64,000 nt of DNA. Source: Acytostelium subglobosum LB1. Taxonomy: Eukaryota > Evosea > Eumycetozoa > Acytosteliales > Acytosteliaceae. Of this stretch, positions 11,135 through 24,429 are shown piece by piece; the first letter of the stretch is position 1; each line of letters opens with the position of its first letter. The notes under the pieces are model-generated. The model was not told the DNA's origin, searched no databases, and saw only the letters and a program-made list of their open reading frames with translations. The stretch spans positions 1 to 64,000 of the forward strand of contig NW_012236503.1 in the NCBI RefSeq assembly GCF_000787575.1, written 5' to 3'. Position numbers and translations under genes: made by a program.

Positions 11135-12217
11135 ATGTTGATATTTCCATTGATATCATTGTATAGGAATGGTTCATTACCACAGTTCATCTATAGAACT
11201 ATAAGACTATTCAAATACACAATCATGGTTGTAGGTGGTGCAAGTGCACTCTATCTCACGTCAAGATACGTTGCCAGGCGTTACATCTCATACTCTGCTG
11301 GCTCAATACCAACATCCCAGCGAGCATTGGTTGACTTCTTAATGCATCGTAACTATCATTCATTCATTCATTCATTCATTGCCTCGAGTCGTCTATTGTC
11401 TCTAACATCACTCATTCAAACAGATAGGAAGATGATAACCAATGTTCGTGTGGCAAAGGCAATGTCCACAACTGATAGGAAGCATTTCTTACCTTCAAAC
11501 ATAAAGAATATTTATGAGGATGTGCCTCAACCCATTGGTTTCAATGCTACGTTGTCTGCACCTCATATGGCTGGACTGATGTTGGACTTCTTGGCAGATC
11601 ATCTTACAGAAGGCTCAATCGCATTGGATATTGGATCGGGCTCTGGATACATCTCTGCTTGTATGGCCAAGATGGTTGGCATCAATGGACGTGTGGTGGG
11701 CGTCGATCACATCCAAGAACTGGTCGACACATCAGTGGAGAACATCACCTCTGCGCTCAACTCAACAAAGGACAGCAAACTACTCAGTATTATATCAATG
11801 AATGTTGGTGATGGATTCAAAGGACATGCACAAAATGCACCCTACAACTGCATCTATGTTGGTGCAGCAGCAAGCGAACTGCCAAGCGAACTGGTCAATC
11901 AGTTGAAGGTTGGCGGAAGAATGGTGATCCCTGTCGGCCCATCCAACCTCTTCCATGAATTGCTCATCGTTGACAAGTTGCCAGACGGATCGATCAAGGT
12001 CTCACCACGTGGCACCGTCAGATTCGTTCCATTGACAAGCAAGCAAGAGCAATTGAACCCAGCCAATGTGGCCAATGCCACCAAGGTCATCCAATTGAAT
12101 GGACAAAAGTGTTTGGTGCGTGCAGAGTTCATTCCAGCACCAGACTCTGCTGACTACAAGGCCTATGAACAAAAGTACAACCAAGGTATCAACAAAGTGT
12201 CAGCAAAGCAGGCATAA
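11135..12217 (+). CDS. pcmA: Protein-L-isoaspartate O-methyltransferase
   Basis: The enzyme transfers methyl from S-adenosylmethionine to L-isoaspartyl residues, starting repair of aged proteins. Family marks: IGFNATLSAPHM (PIMT substrate site), the SAM-binding loop ALDIGSGSGYISA, and the GRMVIPVG end of the Rossmann core. The frame is open throughout, but 11349-11423 (75 bases, GTAACT...CAAACAG, TTCA tetramers, CTAAC box) is almost certainly an intron: removing it gives LVDFLMHHRKMITNVRV, aligning with human PCMT1, whereas retaining it inserts 25 odd residues. The spliced product is 335 residues. The N-terminal ~60 residues, including VVGGASALYLTSRYVARRY, extend beyond the cytosolic enzyme and could be a membrane or organelle-targeting segment. 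An internal start at ATG 11225 is possible. Confidence 0.88.
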   Translation: MLIFPLISLYRNGSLPQFIYRTIRLFKYTIMVVGGASALYLTSRYVARRYISYSAGSIPTSQRALVDFLMHRNYHSFIHSFIASSRLLSLTSLIQTDRKMITNVRVAKAMSTTDRKHFLPSNIKNIYEDVPQPIGFNATLSAPHMAGLMLDFLADHLTEGSIALDIGSGSGYISACMAKMVGINGRVVGVDHIQELVDTSVENITSALNSTKDSKLLSIISMNVGDGFKGHAQNAPYNCIYVGAAASELPSELVNQLKVGGRMVIPVGPSNLFHELLIVDKLPDGSIKVSPRGTVRFVPLTSKQEQLNPANVANATKVIQLNGQKCLVRAEFIPAPDSADYKAYEQKYNQGINKVSAKQA

Positions 12218-12298
12218 AGCTTTGATTGGATTGGATTGATTGGATATACATTGCTGGTGGCACAATCAACATTCACTGTACCATGGTCATTTATTCAT

Positions 12299-13632
12299 TC
12301 ATTGAACCACTCTGAATGAAGTGGTTAATGGTCGATGATCAGAGGACTCAAAGCCTTTGATCCATTTCTGTATAATGATGATAATGATGGATCAGTCAGT
12401 AAATAACCATATTGGAATAAAGTATAATATGTCCTAACTTACATCTGCAGGCACCTCCTTTGGAAAGAGATATGATTCAATTGGTTGAATATGGATATTC
12501 TTCTTGTTGTCGCTGTTGTTGTTGTTGCTGTTGTTGTTGCTGTCCAAGAGATAGATATAGTCTGCGCCAACCTCTTGATCTTTATGACTCTTATGTGAAA
12601 CAAAGTGATTGATCTCTGGATGGATGTAATTGAATGTTGATATATATCCCTTTTGTCTAAAGAATCTATTGACAACACATTCCTCATTCTTTGTTGGTGT
12701 ATTCATATCGCCACAAATCACAATGGGTATACTACCAACTTGTTGGATCCTATGTCCAAGTAAGATGTCTGAGTTAGAATGTTGGATATCCATTGGTTGG
12801 CTGTGTTTCATCATGTACACGTGTACATACTCATTGAGATATAGTTGAATGTTATTGTGTATTGACTCGATCTGTGTTCGCCGCAGTATTGTCTCATCAA
12901 ACACTGTATGAGGGAAGGTCAAGTGAGTGTTGGCAAGTATTAACTCATGTCCCTGTGTTGGATGAATGAATGTTAATATTGTTGGATCTTAATGGGACAG
13001 GACATGACATGACATACTGAAGGTGAAGAGGATGATGACGGACTGTCTATGTGAAGGATCAGGGCAACACGATCACCTTGATCTTTAAACTCTAGCATAT
13101 GTTGATGTTTGATGTTTAGATGTTTCTTTACAAAGGTGGCGACACCATCTAGTTTGCCACTAGTTCGCTGAAGATAGAATGCTTGATAACGATCGGACAA
13201 TGTACTCTCGTACAACTGTTTAAAGTCCTTATTAAAGAAGAACTCTTGTAGGTTTATAATATCCGCATCCACAGTTTGTAGAATCTGAAGTATATCATAT
13301 TGTCTAGAACATTCAATAACATCTACAAGCTTGTTATTGTTGTTGTTGTTGGCAACAGGATGATCTCTAGCTGCAATGGCCTCTGGTGAAGCATAATGAT
13401 TGGTCCTATTATAACATGGTGCCAATATGTTGAAGGTTGTAACAGAGAATGTAGATTCATTCATCGTCGTCTTTGTCAATCTATTTGTTGTTGTTGTAAA
13501 CCTCCTTCTACTTAGTATGTTGATATTATTAATATTGGTATTGAAGTTGGAGATGATGATCGATCTCTTGATATTATTGTTTAAGATACCAACAACACTG
13601 TTACACTTTACACCAATCGCAACAGTTAACAT
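12299..13632 (-). CDS. Endonuclease/exonuclease/phosphatase-fold protein, CCR4/Angel-like
   Basis: Three exons on the minus strand: 13632-13018, 12952-12443, 12367-12299 (397 residues). The fold is that of CCR4, nocturnin and Angel Mg-dependent nucleases. VTTFNILAPCYNR is the CCR4-type opening strand, INLQEFF has the metal-binding Glu, VICGDMN the Asp-Asn pair, and the short last exon supplies FESSDHRPLTTSF with the catalytic Asp-His. Without that last exon the protein would lack its His, so the join (donor GTAAGT at 12442, acceptor TACAG at 12368) is well supported. The start at 13632 was preferred to 13881 because upstream codons look noncoding and because the following ~55 residues are basic, Ser/Asn-rich and without acids, like a mitochondrial presequence. 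Substrate (poly(A), tRNA or other) cannot be told. Confidence 0.8.
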
Positions 13633-15253
13633 TCTTTTGAACACGACAATCGAAAGGTGAGATAATGAATTTGAATTGAATCGAGATTGGGTCCCAACAA
13701 AACTCAATTGAAAGTTCAAACACAGCACATTGGTTAAGTGTGCGCCAATTCTTGACTTGTCATAAACGACAACCACTTGTGTGTTGAAGCAATCTTTGCT
13801 GGTAGTTTTGAAGTCAACAATTAAATTAAAATTTAGAAAAAGAATATCCGTAGGTGGTTTGGGGTCGGGTTGAGTCCCCAATCCATCCTGTCCATCCTAT
13901 CTATCTATCTATCTATCCACAACCTTAACTTGTCAACTACAAATACATATATTATATATTTATAGATATTCCTATTCCAAAAGACATAGTATTAGTACGT
14001 TGCATTGCAACAAACAAACACACTACATATATAGTGTCAGTGGACAGATACATTTTAGAGGTAGCATCAGCCCTCAATTCAAGGTTTGTAATCTCATCAT
14101 CTCATTGTTTGTTTTCGAGAGAGTCTACTCAATGGCTTGCCTCCATTGTATCATCACATGTTTGGCTTCGAAGGGAGCATATAGTAAGGGGTGATAAATG
14201 CGTATGCCGTATGCTCATTGATTCAATGTTCAAAGCACAACAACAACAACATCAACAGCAACAGCAACAACAACAGATAGCAATTTCGCTTTATCTCTAC
14301 ACACATACACACCTAAGTTGGTATCATGTTTGTTTGTGTTCGTGTGTTGGTGGGGGTTGGTGGGGTGGTCCATCCAAATAACCATACACAGCCATTATTA
14401 TCACCGATGGAGTGGAAGATGATAACAGAGTGTGATTCATCCATCCATCCATCTTTAGTGCACTCGATCGTGTTGTGTTGTGTTGTGAGAAAGAGATTGA
14501 GAGAGAGAAAGGGGATGTGTGTGGGTGTGTTCCGTTTGGGTTGTTGCCGAAGCGGGAAAGGATGGTCAACAGCTCCTGCACCCATCAATCAATCGACTAC
14601 TACATCATCAACAGTAATAACAATAACAATAATGATAATGTGATCGTTAACAGGGAACGCAACCAATAACTTGCAGTTTCAAATTGATTCCCGCCTCCAC
14701 CTCCCGCGGGAGTCTACTCACACACTCACACTCACAACAACAACTAGTATTGTTGTCAACAACGCCTCTCCACATGCACACACCAGACAGACAGGCGGAT
14801 CAATAGTTGATCAACAGTTGTCCCTTCAATACCAATAACAACTATATTTGTATTTGCGCGCACTATTGTTATTGTATATTGGCCAGTCTCTTTATCTCTT
14901 CTCTATCTCTTGTTGTTGGTACACTATTTATATACAAATATTACCCATATTTATATATATATACACATATATTATTTGTTGTTATTATTGAGTATACTAG
15001 TGAGTATTGTATATCTATTGTCTGTTGTGTTGTGTTGTGTTTGTGCCCACGATCGATCCAGCACTCCATACTTCTCATCTATTGCCATTCCATCATGATC
15101 CATCTTTCCATCCATACCATATTACCCTAATAATACATTTATTCAAGTTAGCTAACTCTCTATCACTCACTTTAAAATTAATAGGACTCAGAGGTCGTGT
15201 CGACAACCCAAGGAGGACACGCACCACAACGACACACAACTTTAAAGTTTGGA

Positions 15254-15293
<40 letters not shown>

Positions 15294-15348
15294 TTGTAAT
15301 ATTAAGATATTAGATATATATATAGATAGACCCGACGATAATCCAGAC
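13633..15348. other. Long intergenic region
   Basis: 1.7 kb between divergent genes, mostly simple sequence: TATC repeats near 13896-13917, CAACAACAG run near 14240-14275, TGTTG run near 14470, TA-rich stretch near 14930-14980, AATC run at 15254-15291. Several open frames under 190 codons have no recognisable protein. Probably promoter and long 5' leader of villidin. Confidence 0.5.
15254..15291. repeat. (AATC)n microsatellite
   Basis: About nine uninterrupted copies of the tetramer AATC lie 58 bases before the villidin ATG, in the presumed 5' leader. Confidence 0.9.
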
Positions 15349-18300
15349 ATGGAATACAAACAAGTAGAGAAACAAATCGTCAGGGAATCAAAGGTCAGGA
15401 ACCTGTTTCACAAGGTCTGCAAGAAGGAGCTATTCTTCACCAATCTAAAGATCAATGCCTCAGCCGAGGAGTTACTCAAATCATCAAAGACACTTTTTGC
15501 CTATCCATCAGCTGTTGGAGGTATGTCAATCAACCATCCAATCAACTCAACATATTACTAACAATCAATCAATCATAGGTGGATCATGTTTATGTGTATC
15601 CAAACTGACAGCCTATGGCAAGGCACCAGACTCACCATTCTGTATTAAGGGTCACACTGACCCAATCACTTGCTTCGAATTCAGTCCATTCAATGATCAG
15701 GTCATTGCAACGGGCAGCAGAGACTGCACCGTCAAGCTGTGGAACATCGAGGATCAAGATATGAAGTCAAACATTGAACAGCCACTGCTCTCTCTGCCCA
15801 AACAATCGAAGCGAATCACTGGCGTCTATTTCCACCCCTCGGTGGACTCGCTGTTCCTCTCGTCCACATCGGATCACGTTGTTGATCTGTGGGATCTGTC
15901 ACAGGAGGGCAAGGTCATCCAGCGCGTGACTGGCGCCACCGACACAATCCTGTCACTGGCATGGAACACTTGGTCGGGCGGTCAACGCTTTGCCACCTCG
16001 TCCAGAGACAAGAAGATGAGGATATACGACCCTCGCACGTCCAACATGCCCGTGCACGAGGTCGTCACACACGAGGGCGCGCAGGGCTTCAAGCTGGTCT
16101 GGGCCGATGCCAATGGACTGGACCTGCTCTGCACGGTGGGTGCCAACAAGGGAGCGCAACGACAACTCTACCTGTGGGATCCACGTGACCTCTCCAAGAC
16201 TCTGCACACCAACACCATCACCACGGACAGCAGTGTGCTGAACCCGTACTACGACTACGCCACCAACATCCTTTATTTAGGCGGTAAAGGAGATGGCATC
16301 TACTACTACGAGCTCGATCGCACAATGTCTCACTCAATTGGCAAGGCATCGTTTGGAAACAACACCCAGTCGGCCATCTCGCTTCTGCCCAAGAGCAACT
16401 GCGACGTCAACCTGTGCGAAGTCGACAGGTTCCTGCGGCTCACCAGCAATCAGATTGAAATGGTGTCGTTCATGGTTCCAAGGAAGTCACAATTGTTCCA
16501 GGAGGACATCTTCCCACCTGCACCATCAGGCGATCCCACCACCGATGTCGGACTTTGGTTTGGAAATCGCGACTCCAAGGTCACACCACACACCATCTCC
16601 ATGAGACCAGAAGGAATGTTATCAATCTACGAGGTGTCTGAGGAGGAAGGTGGAAAGAGCAAGCAAAAGGACAAGCTCGAGCAGATGGCAACACAGTTGA
16701 ATGTAAGGATCACCTTATTCGATCAATTAATCCAAGAGTGATCAATCACTAACACATGTATCAACAAACACACTTTAGGAGGATTCATTCATCATGGAAG
16801 GAGACATTAAGCAAGAGATTGATGGTTGGTTGTTCAATACCTATCAACCAAGATACTTAAAGATTGTCAGAGATAGACTATATTGCTTCTTGAACGAGGA
16901 TTCAGCACAGGCATTATGGGATACACCACTGATAAACATCAAGTCTCTGGACATCTACGAAGAGTCACCGGCAAAGGAGTGGCAGCAACGATTCATAATC
17001 ATTACAAAGAACAACAAGGAGTTCAAGATGGAGTGCAGCTCTGTGGAGCATCGTGATCAGTGGGTCAAGTCCATCCACGCACACAAGGAGATGAAGTCTG
17101 TCGATGAGTCCGTCAACACTCAGCTCACACCAACCATGGCTGATTTCCAGTTTGTTTCGCCAAACTCCTCGCCTCCACTCCCAACACCACCTCCAGCATC
17201 AATATCGTCCGACAACAACAGTGCAGGCGGCAGTGGTAGTGCTAGCGGTAGTTCTCCGCAGTCGACAACCAACAACGATGGTGCACGAGCACCACCACCC
17301 GCCGTCAAGAGAACACATAGTTTCCTCTCTCGCAACCCATCCTTCACCTCTCTCAAGTTGTCCGCTGGAATGTCCACGCCACCAAACTCAACCACGCCGC
17401 CCAATCACATCCAACAACAACTCATCCACAGCATCAACCTCGCCAGCCAACACTCTCAAGCTACAGGACATTGTCATTGAGGGTGCACTCTTTGAACTGG
17501 TCCCAGGTATTCTCTGGAACTCCAACCTCGAGAAGTGGTACGTCGTGTCTGATGGCATCCTGTTCTCATTCAGGAACAAGCAACTCAAGAGTGGCGAGCC
17601 TTTGGAGACTATTCACTTGGAGAAGGCCATCTCTGTGCACAAGACCAAGGAGATCTTTAGGATCGAGGGATTCAGCTTCCAGTTGACAACCTCGTCCAGG
17701 ATCATCCATCTTCTCGCCAAGAACAAGGACGAGATGAAGACCTGGATATCCGTGCTCAGACAGAACTTGATCAGTGGTGCCGAGCCCAAGGCTGCTGCGC
17801 CTCGCCAGATCGGCTCGCCAGCAGGCAGTGACACCGAGGATCAATCAAGCGATGAGAACAACGTTGGCGGCATCGAGGAGGAGGAGGAAGAGCAGACTTT
17901 GGAAGGCCAGATGTCTAGAAAGCTAAACGGAATCTTCTCAATGTGGAGCACCTGCTACGTAAGCCTTCTGGCTGAGGACCTGTTCATCTCTAAGAGCAAG
18001 CAGGCCACTGCACCAGAGCTGCGCATCCAGATGCAGACTGTAGCATCCATCAAGAAGCTCTCACCCAACGAGTTCACCCTGTACGATAGCAATGGAGTGG
18101 TCATGTGTAATTTTAGAACGATACCGCCAACCGAGGACTATGATGACTGTGCTCGCTGGGTCGAGGGTCTGGAGGCTGCTCGCAAGCGATCAATCGACAT
18201 CATCAAGATGTTTGGCATCTCGGACAAGGACGACACGCCCCTCACCGAGGACGATGCACGCTTCCTCGATCTGACCGCCATCAAGAACGGCAAGGTCAAG

Positions 18301-20334
18301 GTGTTGATGCAGATCAAGGGCAAGAGAAAGATCAGAGTGACAATGGCCAAGCTGGATTCAAGCTCGCTCAACACGCACAACTCATTCGTTCTGGACGCTG
18401 GCCCTCGTATCTTTGTGTGGTCGGGCGCCAAGAGCTCAAGAGTCAACCGTGCCAAAGCACTGGACCTGGCCAATCGTATCAGACAGAAAGAGCGCGGTGG
18501 AAAGAGTGCCATGATCCAGTTGGACGAGGGCAAGGAGGACAGCGCAGACTTTTGGGAGATTCTTGGCGGCAGGATGTGCGCACCAAAGACCTCTCCAAAC
18601 CCCGAGGAGCAGGATGCCGAGTCCTCAAAGATGACCATCTATCGCATTGGTAACGACGTGAAGAAGGGCAGTCTAAAGGCGCGCCTGGCCTGGGAGGGTA
18701 CCGACTGGCGTCTGCCCAACAAGGAGCTGCTCAACACCAAGTTTGTCTATGTCATTGACTGCAACTGCGAGGTGTTCATGTGGATTGGCAAGGAGTCATC
18801 CAGTGCACAGAGAAAGATGGGCTACCGCGTGGCACTGGCTATGCTCTCACAGAAGGAGCGCATGCCCTGGACCAAGATCACAAGGATCAATGAGTTTGGC
18901 GAGAGCAACCTGTTCAAGGAGAAGTTTGCCAATTACCCTGGCATGCTCCCAATCAGCACCACCAAGATGGAGATCAAGAACAACGTGGCCTTGGCCAAGG
19001 CTGAGCATCCACTCGAGGTTCTCGTCAACCGCCTGAACGTCAGCAGCCAGGCAGACATGAACGAGAAGATATTCACCAACATGGACGTCGGCAAGGTCAA
19101 CATCTGGAAGATCCACGACTACGAGAAAATTGAGCATCCCACCCACTTGTATGGCCAATTCTTCTCGGGCGACAGCTACATCGTTCTGTACACCTACATG
19201 CTCCACAACAAGGAGGCCTACGTCATCTACTACTACCTGGGTCGCGACAGCTCTGTCAACGATAAGGGTACGTCGGCCTACCTCACTGTGGACCTGCACG
19301 ACCAGCTTGGCGGCAACTGTGTTCAAACACGTGTCGTCCAGAACAAGGAGTCCAGAAACTTTATGAACCTCTTCAAGAACAAGATGATCGTTCACAAGGG
19401 CAAATACCTGCAGCACGACACTGGCAAGACAGGCCTCTACGAGATCAGAGGTCGCGATCAAATGGACACTCGCGCCGTGCAGGTGGACCTCGCAGTCAGC
19501 TCGCTCAACAGCCAACACTGTTTGTTGTTGCGTGTACCCTCAGACAAGACCATGTACATTTGGAAGGGAAGACACTCGAACGACGTGGAACACAGCACAG
19601 CACTGGCCATCGCTCAGACTCTCTCCAGCGAGGAGATGATCATCACGGTGCTCGAGGGTGATGAGCCCGATGCATTCTGGGAGAACATCCCGGCCACATC
19701 AACATTGGAGAACCGTACCAAGTACTTCAACGACAAATTGTTCAATGGAATCAAGCTCAACGCTGCATACAAACCACGACTCTTTGTCTGTTCGAACGCA
19801 TCTGGAATCCATGAGATCAACGAGGAAGCTGTCTTCTCGCAGGACGACCTGGAGATTGGCAATGTGGTCATACTCGACGTGCAGAGCCACATCTACCTCT
19901 GGCTCGGACCACGCTCCACACACAAGACCAAGAAGGTGTCGATGGAGGCCGTGATTGCCTTTTGCAAGCAGTCAAAGCTTGGACACTCGAGCGACAGCAC
20001 CTCGATCCTGTTGGTCGAGCCATTCGAAGAGCCGCTCGCCTTCAAGTCTTACTTCCGCGGTTGGACCACGGCCAAGTATCCCAAGAACAAGCTGCCCGTC
20101 AACGAGAAGGATGGTGTGCCCGTCGAGAACGTGCTCAAGGACTATCTCAAGGAGGTGTATCACTACGATGAGCTGTTGGTCGATCCCCTTCCAGCGGGTG
20201 TCGATGCCACGCGTCTAGAAATCTATCTTCCAGACGACGAGTTTGAAAAGATCTTCAACACGACTCGCAAAGAATGGGAGAAGATACCAGGATGGCGAAG
20301 AGAGGCAATCAAAAGAACTGTTTTCCTATTCTAA
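15349..20334 (+). CDS. vilA: Villidin: WD40 + PH domains + gelsolin repeats + villin headpiece
   Basis: Exons 15349-15520, 15579-16702, 16779-20334 (about 1616 residues). The first ~430 residues are a coronin-like WD40 propeller (GHTDPITCFEFSPF, CTVKLWNIED, VVDLWDL, LYLWDPRD). PH domain 1 is at about 438-538 (DGWLFNTYQPRYLKI), PH 2 at about 663-763 (VIEGALFELVPG), PH 3 at about 806-900. Gelsolin-type repeats fill about 930-1530 (FVLDAGPRIFVWSGAKSS, VFMWIGKESS, IYLWLGPRS). The end is a villin headpiece (LPDDEFEKIFNTTRKEWEKI to the terminal FLF). This matches D. discoideum villidin, an actin-binding protein of Golgi and vesicle membranes. Between PH1 and PH2, within the Pro/Ser/Gln-rich linker (about 17340-17440), the frame shifts by one base with no convincing intron of suitable length. 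Domains on both sides are intact, so an assembly indel or missed intron is likelier than decay. Confidence 0.9.
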
Positions 20335-21082
20335 GTCAGAGTCGTAAACTCGCACAATCAAGTTGTGTATTACACAATATTTATAAATATATATTTATCA
20401 TCATCATCATTATTATTCTTGAAGTGTTCGATGAATATCTCTGGAACAAAGTTGTCAACCATCCATTTTGTTCACCAGGCTTGATTGATGTCAAGTTGTG
20501 TTGGATGAAGTTCGTTAAATTGTTTCCCTTCTCACACCCCCAGGAATGATTTTAATTAAATTAATAAAACAAATAATTATTGAGAGAGATACAAGATGGT
20601 GTTGATTATGTTGAGTGATGAAGAACAAACAAACAAACAACCTACACCACGCACGCACATACCCCACGACCTCTATTCTTTCCCAACATTATGAGTACCA
20701 GTCACTGCGTCTAATCCTACACTCATTCACACACACCAATACATACACACTTACACATTGACCCCACTCACTTGCTCACTCACCACAAACAACAACTACA
20801 TCATCGAGCTCATCTCACCTTCAATTTCAATTCACTCACATCTCTCCATTAAACATACACATATATATATACATACAAATACATATAAATAACACATATT
20901 GTACTTGTTGTGTCTAATTCCTACCTACCTATCTACCATTTATTAATCTAGCTTACTACATATATTTATTACCTTGTTGTTGTTGTACATATATTCTTGT
21001 CACTAATCAATCAATCAATCAATCAATCATACTTGTTGTATATAATACCCTCTATATAATATAATACATATATAAATCAAAC
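20335..21082. other. Intergenic, villidin 3' end and atg8 promoter
   Basis: AT-rich, with CA-rich pyrimidine stretches (20640-20780), TA repeats (20860-20890) and a TCAA run at 21006-21029 close to the atg8 start. No gene seen. Confidence 0.5.
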
Positions 21083-21624
<542 letters not shown>

Positions 21625-22879
21625 TCCAACAGCAATAACAGTTCAGCACTTTACAGCGCAGTGATGTCGATCGATGACGCTGGCCTTCCCCCCATCACAA
21701 CTCCCTCACTCCCCTTTTGGTACCATTCTCTGCCGTCCATCCCATCCCCATTTACTAAGCAGTATGATCCGAGCCAGCTCAGCAACCGCTGTACTAATCA
21801 GCTACTTATCTATCTCTGCTTGTTATCCTTATCAACAACAACACAAACAAACAAACACTCATGTACAGTCAAGGCCAGCCTACCAACATCTCCCAACCTA
21901 TTACATATCTAAATAAAACCCCTATCATCTATATATTACAACCATGGTTGACGACAACAATGAACTCAGATTTACCAGACTTGAGACACTACTCATTCTG
22001 TGAATTTCTTCACATGGATGGTCAACCAGTGTCCGATCTTTGGTTTGGTCGTGTCCTGGGTCGGCAAAGGATTCATGCCCCATCACTAATGTTGCAAACA
22101 TAACATCAACAACATAACACTCTACCTCAAACACAACACTTTAACATCACCCTAGGGTGATATGGATGGATAGATGGTTGGAAGGTCTTCCTTTCCTGTT
22201 TGTTTGTTTGACAATGATGACCCTTCCAAAACAATAGCATTAGAACACAGTGCATCAGTCAATCACAACAACAAACACACACAAACACATTGTTTTTTTA
22301 TCACGCAGTTATCTGAATGATTCAACTGTGTGTGATTTGGTTCACACGTCCGTCCAATCCAATAATTATAATAATATAGCTTCTAAATGTTGACCAACAT
22401 TCAATAAATATAATATACAAGGTATTGTTGTTGTGTGAATTATAGCTCTTGGTTGAATTGATCAATCTAATCATCCAACAACAAAAGAAATACAGATATA
22501 TAAACTTCACTCCTATCTGTTTGTGTATACAATTATAATTTTGTGTGTGTTTGTTACAACTACCACAACAACAACAACAACACCTTTTCCAACCAACCAT
22601 CCTCAACTACTCAAGATTGTGTGATCACCATCAACCACCAACATAGACCCTACCCTGTTTTAAATCGGTACCCTTATTTCCCTCTCACTCATTGCAATAG
22701 CCATCGATCAATCATTGCCATTTCAATTCATCAAACAACCCTTTTCCCAATTGCCTCCATTAAACATTTATAATCCTAATCCTTTAATTACAATAACCAA
22801 TTAATAATAATAATAATTTCCAACTTGTAACATTACAATCAATCAATCAAATTATTTATAATTTATATTATTGTGGAAG
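21625..22879. other. Intergenic, atg8 3' region and BAR-gene promoter
   Basis: 1.25 kb with no supportable gene. An AATAAA poly(A)-type signal at 21912-21917 could end the atg8 transcript, implying a ~290-base 3' UTR. CAA/TCAA-rich and TAA-rich stretches precede the next gene. Open frames at 21861-22103 and 22543-22773 show no domain. Confidence 0.5.
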
Positions 22880-24214
22880 ATGGTGGAAACAAAGGAACTT
22901 ACACAATCAATGAACTCTGCAAAGGGAGTGTCATATGATGGAAAGGTGTATAAGAAGAATGGAAAGACAATAGTGTACCAAGCCAATCATTATAGACATA
23001 CTTCATTGTCAAGACCACGTAGTTTACCACCTATTTCATCTGGTGCTGCAGGCACTGGCGCAACAACATCCACCACTTCAACCTCATCCACTTCATCCAC
23101 AAGCCATACCAGACCATATCGAGCGCAAAAGTCAATCACCAACACATCCATGGGCAACACGCCACAACACAATGGATCACAAGCTGGACATTCATCTTCC
23201 GAGACCTCACCCAACAGTAAGTCAAAGATCAAGAGAATGTCGGTCACAGTGTCCGTGTCCACTCAGAAGTACCTTGAGAAACTACGTCACAAGGAGTCCA
23301 ACCTAGACACCAACGATATCGTCGATCACAAGCAGTTCCTTCACCTACTCAAGAAGGATTTTAGAAGTGTTGAGAAGACTGGAAAGCCAATCATCGATGC
23401 ATCTTTAAGTATGTAGTCATTCAATCATTCAATCAATCAAGGGTGATACTAACTTATCTGGCACCGATCAATCTATAGAGGAGATGTCTGGTATGTTGTT
23501 TGGAGAGATGGTCAAGGAATTTGGTGAAGGTGCTTTAAAGACAACTGTTGAGGGCAAGGCCCTCAGGGAGTTGGGCGAACAGATTATGGGATTCGAGGAG
23601 AATAGACTCGAAGAGGTCACCAATGGATATGGAGGCTTCGTTGAACCATTGTATCAATTCTTCCGTGAGGATCTCAAGAAGACCAGAGAGTTGAAAAGGG
23701 TATGTACATCATCATAACGCGCATCCAAGAGCATCAACTAACTTATCCATCCATGGCCGGCCATTTATAGAAACAAAATGTATTGAGGATTAGGTATGAA
23801 CAGTCACAGAGCACCTTGCATGAGACAAGGAAGAAGAATGATCCAATGTCATCAAAGACTGTTGGCGCAAAGAAGGAGGAGGAGGAGAGCAAGTTGAACT
23901 ACTCGACAATGTCCAAGGAGTTTGCAGAGTCTATGAAGTCAAACAAGACTAGACTGCAGAGTGATCTGCGTAGGATGATCAAGGAGTACGCTGGTATGCA
24001 GGCGGACTATTACCGCGAGGCAATGGAGAGCTGGGAGGACTTTTGCGAGGCGATGGAGTCGATGATTCCAGAGGGTGACGACGATGACGCCCATGAACAT
24101 CGCATGCCAACTGGCAAATCATCATTGGCCAAGAAGAAGAAGAATGACGATGACTCTGATGAAGACGATGACGATGACAATGACGACCATTTATTGGATT
24201 CCGATGATGATTGA
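22880..24214 (+). CDS. BAR-domain-like protein with acidic C-terminus
   Basis: Exons 22880-23408, 23479-23699, 23771-24214 give 397 residues. A Ser/Thr/His-rich disordered head (about 40-130) leads into a helical region of BAR character (about 130-350): KYLEKLRHKE, HKQFLHLLKKDFRSVEKTG, LRELGEQIMGFEENRLEEVT, YGGFVEPLYQFFREDLKKT, RTLQ-type helices and DYYREAMESWEDFCEAMESM. The last ~45 residues are nearly all Asp/Glu/Lys. BAR domains dimerise into curved membrane-sensing arches; membrane remodelling or endocytosis is inferred. An alternative is an unrelated long helical protein. The first ATG in the frame after an in-frame TTG-TGG-AAG is used. Confidence 0.65.
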
Positions 24215-24429
24215 TCATTATCTAGATTGTTATATGTGTCGACATTCCTAGTTGTTGTTGCCGCTGCACTCCGCCACTGATGTTGCCACTCGGTTGTAGC
24301 AATAGACAGGTAGATTAGGCGTCTAATCATTCTTTACCCTACCTGCTGTGTTGCAATCGATGATAGAGGTACAAAGGCATGCATGCAAGCTCTAATAAAT
24401 ATACATAATAGTAATAAGTTTAAGTATGC

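Noticed and set aside
13633-13881. N-terminal extension of the CCR4-like protein to an ATG at 13881
   Set aside because: Codons look noncoding, and the next ATG (13632) begins a plausible targeting sequence.
17104-17460. Upstream part of the long villidin frame as an alternative start
   Set aside because: Residues before the PH2 domain in that frame are arbitrary; PH1 and the linker are in the other frame.
18847-19518. 223-codon minus-strand open frame opposite villidin
   Set aside because: Antisense of the gelsolin repeats, with no recognisable protein of its own.
21861-22773. Short open frames between atg8 and the BAR gene
   Set aside because: No domains, simple-sequence composition, likely UTR and promoter DNA.
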